NCBI GenBank assembly: GCA_945896765.1
Contig: CAMDEL010000103.1
Span: 1-5,929, forward strand
Source of the DNA: Singulisphaera sp. GP187
GTDB lineage: Bacteria; Planctomycetota; Phycisphaerae; Phycisphaerales; SM1A02
Reading direction: 5' to 3'
DNA length: 5,929 nucleotides
Positions 1 through 5,688 of the stretch are shown here, piece after piece. The first letter of the stretch is position 1. Each line of letters begins with the position of its first letter. The position numbers and the translations under genes are program-made. The notes beneath the pieces are model-generated. The model made no database searches and had not been told where the DNA came from. It saw only the letters and a list, made by a program, of their open reading frames with translations.

Positions 1-698
1 GAACCAGGCGCGGGAACGATCGAGTATTCGATGACAAGTGTCGGGGCAAATGTGCTGTCGAATGATTCGCTCGAATCAAATCTGCGCGTTGTTCCAGCCG
101 CGGATTCGTCACCGCGAAGCATCCAGCCAAATGAACTCTGCGGATTCGCCACCCAAGCACGAAAATCTGCGGTCATTTGTGCAGATGTCCAAGAATAAAA
201 ACCGAGATCACCGACCGAAAGCATCGCGCTTGCGACAGAATTGAAATCTCCGCCCGCAGTGTTCCAAAGCGCACCTGGAAGTGACGAGTGCAGCCACGTC
301 GCGTCACCAGCCAACGCAATTGTGCCACTGCCTTCGGTGCCTGTTGCATCGCTCGCACCTTCGGTCCAATTGGAAGTCATGCGATAAAGAGAAAAAATGT
401 TGGTCTGCGTGCTTGTCGATGCGACATGCAAGCGAAGTGTCACGCTTTGAATGAGCGCATTTTCAGGCAGAATTGAAGTGGTTTCGAAGGCAAGGAGCGC
501 CCGACGAAGTTGCGGTTGGTTCGTTGTCCCTGCAAAGAAATATTGCCCCGAGCCATTTCCCAGCGCGCCCGTGGCGCTTTCATAGAGCGTGGTGTCTCGA
601 GATGCAGAAATTTGCATCATGTCAGCTGCGACTGGCAGGGTGATGAAACCGACCAAGCAGCCAGCCAAGCGAGAGCTTGCAGAACAACGAGCGAGCAT
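1..698 (-). CDS. Secreted DNRLRE/CBM96-like domain protein, probable PEP-CTERM cargo (C-terminus cut by window edge)
   Basis: An open frame runs unbroken from ATG at 698 to the left edge (232 codons seen); I translated it base by base and found no stop or frameshift. Residues 1-25 look like a signal peptide: basic start, hydrophobic LAGCLVGFITL, then PVAA before D26. The mature part has features I associate with the DNRLRE/CBM96 beta-sandwich family: DTTLYE followed by GNGSGQYFFAG, LRRALLAF (64-71), a VTLRLHV strand, NWTEG, WNTAGGDF, GFYSW, FGWMLRGDES and a closing TLVIEY strand. The last visible residues, VPAPG (228-232), resemble the first part of a PEP-CTERM signal, whose membrane segment and basic tail would lie beyond the window. 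The protein is probably exported and surface-associated, perhaps binding carbohydrate or acting structurally; no enzyme active site is evident. No clear Shine-Dalgarno precedes 698. That start is chosen because the next Met (27) would lose the signal peptide. Family is fairly sure, sorting signal moderately so. Confidence 0.8.
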   Translation of the reverse strand, partial: MLARCSASSRLAGCLVGFITLPVAADMMQISASRDTTLYESATGALGNGSGQYFFAGTTNQPQLRRALLAFETTSILPENALIQSVTLRLHVASTSTQTNIFSLYRMTSNWTEGASDATGTEGSGTIALAGDATWLHSSLPGALWNTAGGDFNSVASAMLSVGDLGFYSWTSAQMTADFRAWVANPQSSFGWMLRGDESAAGTTRRFDSSESFDSTFAPTLVIEYSIVPAPG

Positions 699-784
699 GG
701 ATGAATCATGCCCCGAGAATCGTCGGATGCAAGTCAAGTCAAAAAGATTTTGTAGTGTGAAAGTCCGAAATTTTGAGCAGAAGT
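699..784. other. Short intergenic gap between two leftward genes
   Basis: These 86 bases lie between the stop of the small membrane protein gene and the start of the DNRLRE gene. On the minus strand they carry overlapping TTGACT motifs (about 731-742) that resemble a -35 box, but I see no good -10 at normal spacing. I find no convincing hairpin plus T-run, so neither a terminator nor a promoter is called. The frame of the downstream gene stays open through part of this gap, so an upstream non-ATG start cannot be fully excluded. Confidence 0.4.
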
Positions 785-1132
785 TCAATCATTGTCGTCT
801 TTGTCTTTGCCCTTGCCGCTGTCCCTGTCTTTGCCTTTGCCTTTGCCTTTGACTTCTGCTGAACCCTTGCCGTCACCCTGCGGTCCGCCACGTTGCATTT
901 GTTGGGGAGGGGGTCCTTGCATTTGGTTTCCAGGCATTTGGTTTCCAGGCATGCTCTGGCCACGGTTCATTTGCGACTTTGAACCAGAAATGCGACCTAT
1001 GGCAAATGAGAAGAATGCAATACCGATGATCAGTGCTACCCAAAGCCAGCGGCGCAGTCGTCGGACTGTACGTTCGAGTTTTTCGAGGCGAGTGTTATCA
1101 GGATTTGACGGTGTTGCTGTTGAGTCAGACAT
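785..1132 (-). CDS. Small single-pass membrane protein with low-complexity Lys/Asp/Gly tail, function unknown
   Basis: 115 residues; I do not recognise the family. Residues 1-14 are polar (Ser/Thr/Pro/Asn). Residues 15-28 form a basic, possibly helical or coiled stretch (RLEKLERTVRRLRR). One membrane segment follows at about 29-46 (WLWVALIIGIAFFSFAIG). The arginines before it and the positive-inside rule suggest N-terminus in the cytoplasm and the tail outside. The rest looks disordered: two PGNQM repeats (62-71), a Pro/Gln/Met stretch, then alternating Gly-Lys (95-101) and a Lys/Asp end (KGKDKDDND). The start at 1132 is chosen because AAGAAAGG lies six bases upstream of it. The frame extends to an ATG at 1225, but that would add 31 residues with no such site. 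It lies upstream of and on the same strand as the DNRLRE gene, 86 bases away, and is divergent from the sugar operon. An envelope role is a guess. The frame is well supported by the ribosome site and the coherent membrane segment. Confidence 0.75.
   Translation of the reverse strand: MSDSTATPSNPDNTRLEKLERTVRRLRRWLWVALIIGIAFFSFAIGRISGSKSQMNRGQSMPGNQMPGNQMQGPPPQQMQRGGPQGDGKGSAEVKGKGKGKDRDSGKGKDKDDND
829..851 (+). repeat. Hexanucleotide microsatellite CTTTGC, about 3.8 copies, inside the small membrane protein gene
   Basis: Three perfect CTTTGC units and a partial fourth (CTTTG). On the minus strand they encode the alternating Lys-Gly run in the protein tail. Because the unit is six bases, copy-number change would keep the frame and only change tail length. 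Similar but degenerate CTTTG/CCTTG units continue leftwards to about 797. Confidence 0.85.
920..949 (+). repeat. Perfect 15-base tandem duplication within the small membrane protein gene
   Basis: The unit CATTTGGTTTCCAGG occurs twice in direct succession (920-934 and 935-949). It encodes PGNQM twice on the minus strand (residues 62-71). The unit length preserves the frame, and identity at every base, including wobble positions, suggests a recent duplication. Confidence 0.9.
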
Positions 1133-1136
1133 GAGA

Positions 1137-1146
1137 AACCTTTCTT
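1137..1146 (-). promoter_or_regulatory. Ribosome binding site of the small membrane protein gene
   Basis: Reading leftwards, AAGAAAGG ends six bases before the ATG at 1132. This is a purine-rich Shine-Dalgarno-like site at normal spacing, and it decides the start over the upstream in-frame ATG at 1225. Confidence 0.6.
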
Positions 1147-1246
1147 TGTAGTTAGTGTTCGAATGTGATCTTATCGAAGTGAGTCGCAGAAGCGAAGCCG
1201 CAGGAATGGAAGAGTTCAGAACCAAATCAACTGATGGGATGTAGGC

Positions 1247-1277
1247 TTGCGAGCTGTTGGTTTCTCGGCCTTAAAAT
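1247..1277 (+). promoter_or_regulatory. Possible sigma-70-type promoter of the sugar operon
   Basis: TTGCGA (1247-1252) matches four of six -35 bases and TAAAAT (1272-1277) matches five of six -10 bases, with a long 19-base spacer. Transcription would then begin at about 1284, immediately at the SDR start codon at 1285, giving a leaderless message. This fits the absence of any Shine-Dalgarno site before that ATG, but the motif is weak and unproven. Confidence 0.3.
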
Positions 1278-1284
1278 TTCCGCC

Positions 1285-2058
1285 ATGCATTCCAAAAATA
1301 TCCCAAAATTTCATCTCGAAGGACAAGTGGTATTGGTCACAGGCAGCAGTCGGGGGCTTGGGAAGGCGATCGCATTCGCCCTTGGAGACGCAGGCGCAAA
1401 GGTCGCTTTGAATTATTGGAATGATTCTGACACGGCAAACGGAACTTTCGCCCAGTTCAAGGCTGCTGGCTATGCCGGAGAATTGTTCCGCGGAAATGTG
1501 ATCGACGAAACTGATGTGAACCGAATGTGCGGCGAGATTGTGGCGAAGCTTGGGCCGATCGACACGCTCGTTATCAATGCAACTCCGGATCAGCCGCATA
1601 AGCCGATCGAGGAATATGACTGGGCATTTCACCAATCGATGCTCGACTTCTTTGTCAAGAGTCCATTTTTACTGACGCGTGCGACGCTTTCTCATATGAA
1701 AGAGCAACGCCATGGTCACATCATCAATATCACAAGTGAAGTTTTTCATCGTGGCGTTGGAAATTTCAGCCCTTATGTTGCTGCCAAGGGTGCGCAAATT
1801 GGATGGACTCGAAGTATGGCGATGGAACTTGCGCCGTGGAATATCACCGTCAACGCAGTCGCGCCGGGTTGGATTCCAGTTGAGCGTCACGCAAATGATG
1901 CGCAGAGTGACAAGGATGGATACGAAACTCTGATTCCTATGGGCAACTTTGGAACTCCAAGTGATGTTGGCGGCGCAGTTGTTTTTCTGGCGAGTGATGC
2001 GGCGCGATTTATCACCGGGCAATCGATTCACGTCAACGGTGGAACAACGGTTTATTAG
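1285..2058 (+). CDS. SDR-family NAD(P)-dependent oxidoreductase, first gene of sugar operon
   Basis: 257 residues, normal for a classical short-chain dehydrogenase/reductase, a cytoplasmic Rossmann-fold enzyme. The cofactor motif TGSSRGLG is at 19-26. The catalytic residues are Ser151 (in INITS) and Tyr164-X3-Lys168 (YVAAK), followed by NAVAPGW (190-196) and the closing ITGQSIHVNGG that resembles FabG-type members. Two departures from the classical pattern: NNAG reads INAT (97-100), and the active-site Asn on helix 4 (the N of the usual NxxGxF-like stretch) appears to be Phe123 (FFVKSPF). The start at 1285 gives the usual short N-terminus; an upstream in-frame ATG at 1234 would add 17 unusual Cys/Trp-rich residues. 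The stop lies 11 bases before the sugar-binding protein gene, so it belongs to the transport operon and may act on the imported sugar or a derivative. The substrate is unknown; a FabG-like annotation would be misleading given the context. NADP versus NAD preference is unclear. Confidence 0.88.
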   Translation: MHSKNIPKFHLEGQVVLVTGSSRGLGKAIAFALGDAGAKVALNYWNDSDTANGTFAQFKAAGYAGELFRGNVIDETDVNRMCGEIVAKLGPIDTLVINATPDQPHKPIEEYDWAFHQSMLDFFVKSPFLLTRATLSHMKEQRHGHIINITSEVFHRGVGNFSPYVAAKGAQIGWTRSMAMELAPWNITVNAVAPGWIPVERHANDAQSDKDGYETLIPMGNFGTPSDVGGAVVFLASDAARFITGQSIHVNGGTTVY

Positions 2059-2063
2059 AGGAG
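2058..2063 (+). promoter_or_regulatory. Strong Shine-Dalgarno of the sugar-binding protein gene
   Basis: GAGGAG begins on the last base of the SDR stop codon and ends six bases before the ATG at 2070. It is the best ribosome site in the operon, consistent with the high expression usually needed for a periplasmic binding protein. Confidence 0.8.
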
Positions 2064-2069
2064 ACAGTT

Positions 2070-3173
2070 ATGCGAAGAACTTTGATGGCAACATTGGCGG
2101 TGAGTTTGATCACGATGGCTTCCTCTGGCGGTGCGAAGAATGCCGTCCCGCCAAAGCAGCGACAGGCTGAATTCGTGCAGGAATACGCAAAAAAACCGTG
2201 CGAGAAACCGAAATTGGCATTCGTCACAAATGGCGTTGCGGACTTTTGGGTGATTGCACAGCGCGGCGCAGAGCAAGCTGGTCTTGATAGTGGCGCGACG
2301 GTCACCGTGCATATGCCCGCAGAAGGAATCGCGGATCAAAAGCGAATCATGGAGGATTTAGTTGCGCAGGGAATCAACGGGATTGCTGTCAGCCCAATTG
2401 ATCCGGCAAACCAGTTGGAAATTCTTGATCAGATTGCTGGTCACACATTGCTTATTACCCAAGACAGCGATGCGCCTACGAGTGCAAGGCTTGCATACAT
2501 CGGACTTGATAATTATGACGCAGGGAGATTGGCTGGCAAGTTGGTGAAGGAAGCGTTGCCGAATGGTGGGGAGATCGCAATTTTTGTTGGTCGAATGGAA
2601 CAAGACAATGCTCGCCGCCGCCGACAAGGTGTTATGGATGAGGTCTTCGATCGTGCGCGTGATGACAAGCGAGTTGAAAATCCCAATACGCCACTGACGA
2701 TTGGGAAGTACACAGTGCTCAATACGCTGACGGATCAATTTGATCGTGCAAAGGCGAAGGCAAATGTCGAAGACATGATGAGCGCGAATCCAAATCTCGG
2801 ATGCGTCGTTGGCCTCTTCGCATACAACCCAGTTCTCGCACTCGAAGCGCTGAAAAGTGGCGGAAAAATTGGCAAGATCAAGGTGGTCGGTTTCGATGAG
2901 GCGCCAGAAACTTTGGCTGGAATTCGCGATGGATCAGTGCAAGGAACCGTGGCGCAAGATCCATACAACTATGGATATCGAAGCATTCAAATGCTCAACG
3001 CCATTTGTCTTGGAAAGCCAGATGCGCTTCCCAAGAGTGGATTTGTCGACATCCCCGCAGTCACAGTGACGCGTGCAAATGTTGATGCATTCGAGGCTGA
3101 CTTGAAGAAAAAGTTGGCTGGGAATGCAAGTGGGAGTGCGAATGGAAATCCGGCGGGGAATAAAGCGAAGTGA
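2070..3173 (+). CDS. Periplasmic sugar-binding protein of an ABC importer (ribose/galactose type)
   Basis: 367 residues, somewhat longer than RbsB-type proteins. Residues 1-22 form a Sec-type signal (MRRTLMATLAVSLITMASSGGA) with no lipobox Cys, so it is probably soluble in the periplasm. The mature part is a two-lobe type I binding fold (Peripl_BP_4). Likely ligand residues by analogy with RbsB: Asn54 and Phe59-Trp60 (TNGVADFW), Asp132 (QDSDAP), Arg182-185 (NARRRRQG), Asn253 (AYNP), Asp276 (GFDE) and Gln296 (AQDP). GLDNYDAGRLAG with GGEIAIFVG is the conserved inter-lobe region of this family. The last 20 residues form a Gly/Asn/Ala/Lys-rich tail absent from typical RbsB. It sits between the SDR and ATPase genes and overlaps the ATPase start by one base. 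It should capture a monosaccharide, a pentose or hexose, but which one cannot be read from sequence. Fold and role are secure. Confidence 0.93.
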   Translation: MRRTLMATLAVSLITMASSGGAKNAVPPKQRQAEFVQEYAKKPCEKPKLAFVTNGVADFWVIAQRGAEQAGLDSGATVTVHMPAEGIADQKRIMEDLVAQGINGIAVSPIDPANQLEILDQIAGHTLLITQDSDAPTSARLAYIGLDNYDAGRLAGKLVKEALPNGGEIAIFVGRMEQDNARRRRQGVMDEVFDRARDDKRVENPNTPLTIGKYTVLNTLTDQFDRAKAKANVEDMMSANPNLGCVVGLFAYNPVLALEALKSGGKIGKIKVVGFDEAPETLAGIRDGSVQGTVAQDPYNYGYRSIQMLNAICLGKPDALPKSGFVDIPAVTVTRANVDAFEADLKKKLAGNASGSANGNPAGNKAK

Positions 3174-4705
3174 TGGATGCTGCTCCCATCCTGCGGTGCA
3201 GGGGGCTTGGGAAGAGGTTTGCAGGCGTGCACGCTTTGCGATCAGTGGATATTGATATTTACTCAGGAGAAGTTGTTGCGGTTGTCGGCGCGAACGGTGC
3301 TGGCAAGAGCACACTGATGAAAATTCTTGCAGGAGTTCTGACGCCAGATTCTGGCGAAGTTTTTTTGTCAGGACAATCGGTGAGATTTGCTGGCGTACGA
3401 GATGCAGTGCGAGCTGGAATTGCGCTTGTGCATCAAGAACTGAACCTCGCGGATAATTTGGATATCGCCGGGAACATTGCTCTTGGTCGCGAACCAAATC
3501 GATTTGGTTTTCTTGATCGCAAAGCGATGCACACCCAAGCGCGCGAATGGATCGAGCGAGTCGGACTCGATCTATCGCCTGCAAGCGATGTCTCCACGCT
3601 GTCGATCGGTCGTCGCCAAATGGTTGAGATTGCAAAAGCACTCTCTTTGCGAGCGAAAGTGTTGATTTTGGACGAGCCAACAAGCAGTTTGAGTATGGGC
3701 GAAACGAGTCGCTTGCTGATGTTGATTCGCACACTTGCCAATCAGGGAGTTGCGGTTGTCTATATCACGCATCGACTGAATGAAGTTCTCGACTGCGCTG
3801 ATCGAGCCGTTGTACTGCGTGATGGTCAGCGGGTTGCAGAGTTTTCTCGCGATCAACTGGCACGCGAAAGACTTGTCGGAGCAATGGTGGGAACGATTCA
3901 CGAAAGTCAGCGTGTTGAATTGCGATCTACGAATGAGAAGTCGCAGGCGAGACTTGTTGTGCGCGGTCTGCAGACACAAGCGCATCCAAAGTCGACCATC
4001 AATTTGAGTGTTCACAAAGGCGAGATTGTTGGGCTGGCAGGTTTGGTCGGCGCAGGCCGCACAGAAGTTCTGCAGTCCATCTTTGGAGTCGATCGCCGTA
4101 TTGTCGGTGAGGTTTCTCTCGATGGCCAGATTATTGCGCCGAGTGATCCTGTTGTCGCTTCGCGCTGCGGAATCTCGATGGTTCCCGAAGATCGGCAGCG
4201 AGATGGTTTGATGTTGGAGGATTCTGTGCGGATAAATGTGTCGGTCGTCAAGATCGCACGAGATTCAATCGCAGGATTTATTCGCCGTGGTGCAGAACGC
4301 ACGGGAGTTGCACGGATGATCGACTTGATGAAAATTCACCCTACGCTGCCCGAGCGACAAGTTGCGCTTTTTTCAGGTGGGAATCAGCAGAAAGTAGTGC
4401 TTGCGAAATGGCTTTCGACAGAGCCCAGTGTGCTTCTGCTTGACGAACCGAGTCGCGGTGTGGATGTTGGCGCGCGAGCAGAAATTCACACATTGATTCG
4501 AAAAGCCGCACATCGCGGCGCAGCGGTGTTGTGTTCGATCAGCGACACAGAAGAATTGTTATTGCTCTGCGACCGAATTGTCGTGATGCGCGAAGGTCGA
4601 ATTGAAGGCGAGATGAATATTGCCGACGCAACCGAAGAAGCGATCACTCGGTTGGCAGTTGTCGGCGGTGAAGATGTCGCAAGCCACTCTGAGGCAGCAG
4701 CATGA
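3173..4705 (+). CDS. Sugar ABC transporter ATP-binding protein, double nucleotide-binding domain (RbsA/MglA/XylG type)
   Basis: 510 residues with two fused ABC ATPase domains, the usual length for carbohydrate-uptake group 2. Domain 1: Walker A GANGAGKST (39-47), Q-loop VHQE (about 86), signature LSIGRRQ (143-149), Walker B LILDEPTSSL (Asp167), switch His200 (ITHRLNE). Domain 2: degenerate Walker A-like GLVGAGRTE (290-298), signature FSGGNQQK (about 400), Walker B LLLDEPSRGVD (Asp424), and the switch His replaced (SISDTEE). The weak second site is normal for this family, so one competent ATP site drives import. It energises the permease from the cytoplasmic face. ATG at 3173 overlaps the previous stop by one base (TGATG); a GTG at 3170 is also in frame and would add one residue. 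No clear Shine-Dalgarno lies at good spacing, so coupling from the upstream gene is likely. Substrate unknown. Confidence 0.95.
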   Translation: MDAAPILRCRGLGKRFAGVHALRSVDIDIYSGEVVAVVGANGAGKSTLMKILAGVLTPDSGEVFLSGQSVRFAGVRDAVRAGIALVHQELNLADNLDIAGNIALGREPNRFGFLDRKAMHTQAREWIERVGLDLSPASDVSTLSIGRRQMVEIAKALSLRAKVLILDEPTSSLSMGETSRLLMLIRTLANQGVAVVYITHRLNEVLDCADRAVVLRDGQRVAEFSRDQLARERLVGAMVGTIHESQRVELRSTNEKSQARLVVRGLQTQAHPKSTINLSVHKGEIVGLAGLVGAGRTEVLQSIFGVDRRIVGEVSLDGQIIAPSDPVVASRCGISMVPEDRQRDGLMLEDSVRINVSVVKIARDSIAGFIRRGAERTGVARMIDLMKIHPTLPERQVALFSGGNQQKVVLAKWLSTEPSVLLLDEPSRGVDVGARAEIHTLIRKAAHRGAAVLCSISDTEELLLLCDRIVVMREGRIEGEMNIADATEEAITRLAVVGGEDVASHSEAAA

Positions 4706-5688
4706 AGAAGATTCTAGGTATCGCAGGAATTTTTCTGGTGATCGTGATTGCAACATCGATTCTTTCGCCGAATTTCTTGACTGCATACAACATTGAAAAC
4801 CTTCTTCGACGCACTTCACTCTTCGGTATTCTCAGTATCGGCGTTGGATTCGTGATTCTCACCGCTGGCATTGATCTTTCGATTGGTGGTGTGGTTTGCT
4901 TGTCTGGAATATTGACCCCATATTTATTGAATCAGATGGGATGGTCTGCGACCGAAACAGTTGTATTCATTGTGTTGATGTCTGTTGCGATCGGAGTGAT
5001 GCAAGGTGGGTTGGTCGCATATGGGCGCATCCAATCATTTCTTGTCACGCTGTGCGGCTTGCTGATTTTCAGAGGGCTCGCGCGCGGTGTCACAATGGAT
5101 CAAACGCAAGGATTTCAGGGAAAATTCAGTGAGCTGCGATGGATTGGCAATGGACGTATTTCAATTCCAGGCGTTGAAGGATTTGCACTCCCCGCACCAG
5201 TCTTGTCGCTGATCGTCATCGCGATTCTTTCAATGATTTTTCTCAACTGCACGGTCTGGGGAAGGTGGATGAAGGCAGTCGGCCGCAGTCCAAGCGCCGC
5301 GCGATACAGCGGGATCCCAGTCGCACGTCTGCAAATTCTTGCATACACCATCTGCAGTTTGTTAGCAGGTTTCGGTGGGCTACTTTTTGTTTGCGATGTT
5401 GGAAGCGCGCAACCGAGTGATTTCGGAAACTTTTATGAGCTTTATGCCATCGCAGCAGCGGTGCTTGGTGGATATCGTCTCTCTGGCGGAGAGGGAAGTG
5501 TTGTCGGCGTTGTCATTGGCGCAGCGGTGATGCAGGTCTTGCGTAATGCGATCGTTCTCATATCTTGGTTGCCTGACACGGCGGAGTTCGCAGTGATCGG
5601 GCTTGTGATTTTGATCGGTGTTCTGGCTGATGAATTCCTGAGGCGGTACGCAGCGAATCGCGCTCGCACTCAGGCGAAAGGAACTTGA
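4702..5688 (+). CDS. Sugar ABC transporter permease (RbsC type, BPD_transp_2)
   Basis: 328 residues, highly hydrophobic, with several predicted membrane segments starting at about residues 4-20. Family signatures are present: TAGIDLSIGG (54-63), the cytoplasmic coupling stretch AVGRSPSAARYSGIPV that should contact the ATPase, and AAAVLGGYRLSGGEGS (about 251-266) followed by GAAVMQVLRNAI. It forms the inner-membrane channel, probably as a dimer, for the sugar delivered by the binding protein. Its ATG overlaps the ATPase stop by four bases (ATGA), with GAGG at 4691-4694 seven bases upstream, so translation is coupled. The soluble basic end (RRYAANRARTQAKGT) is cytoplasmic. Nothing is missing or broken. 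Confidence 0.95.
   Translation: MKKILGIAGIFLVIVIATSILSPNFLTAYNIENLLRRTSLFGILSIGVGFVILTAGIDLSIGGVVCLSGILTPYLLNQMGWSATETVVFIVLMSVAIGVMQGGLVAYGRIQSFLVTLCGLLIFRGLARGVTMDQTQGFQGKFSELRWIGNGRISIPGVEGFALPAPVLSLIVIAILSMIFLNCTVWGRWMKAVGRSPSAARYSGIPVARLQILAYTICSLLAGFGGLLFVCDVGSAQPSDFGNFYELYAIAAAVLGGYRLSGGEGSVVGVVIGAAVMQVLRNAIVLISWLPDTAEFAVIGLVILIGVLADEFLRRYAANRARTQAKGT

Larger units (their letters stand above)
1133..1284. promoter_or_regulatory. Divergent intergenic region, expected to hold promoters for both directions
   Basis: This 152-base region separates the leftward membrane protein gene from the rightward sugar operon, so it should hold at least the operon promoter. I see no strong operator. A weak inverted pair TTCGA...TCGAA (1158-1162 and 1174-1178, 11 bases apart) is the only symmetric element noted and could be chance. 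No regulator gene is in the window. Confidence 0.45.

Noticed and set aside
500..515. Apparent frameshift in the leftward DNRLRE gene
   Set aside because: A first reading dropped four bases; careful block-by-block reverse complement gives one continuous frame from 698 to the left edge (reading ...TTNQPQLRRALLAF...).
699..784. Terminator between the two leftward genes
   Set aside because: I found no stable hairpin followed by a T-run in the direction of transcription.
829..949. Repeats as a possible CRISPR array
   Set aside because: Units are 6 and 15 bases, directly tandem without spacers, and lie inside a coding frame.
792..1151. Plus-strand 119-codon frame rich in Leu/Pro/Ser
   Set aside because: It is the antisense shadow of the small membrane protein gene; its apparent repeats come from the CTTTGC run, and it lacks a ribosome site.
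1133..1225. Longer start (ATG at 1225) for the small membrane protein
   Set aside because: The extra 31 residues show no signal or conserved feature, and a good ribosome site marks the ATG at 1132.
2934..3734. Minus-strand 266-codon frame across the binding protein/ATPase junction
   Set aside because: It overlaps two well-supported genes on the opposite strand and its translation has no domain-like features.
4040..4570. Degenerate Walker A and missing switch His in the second ATPase domain, as possible inactivation
   Set aside because: This asymmetry is normal for RbsA/MglA/XylG-type double ATPases.
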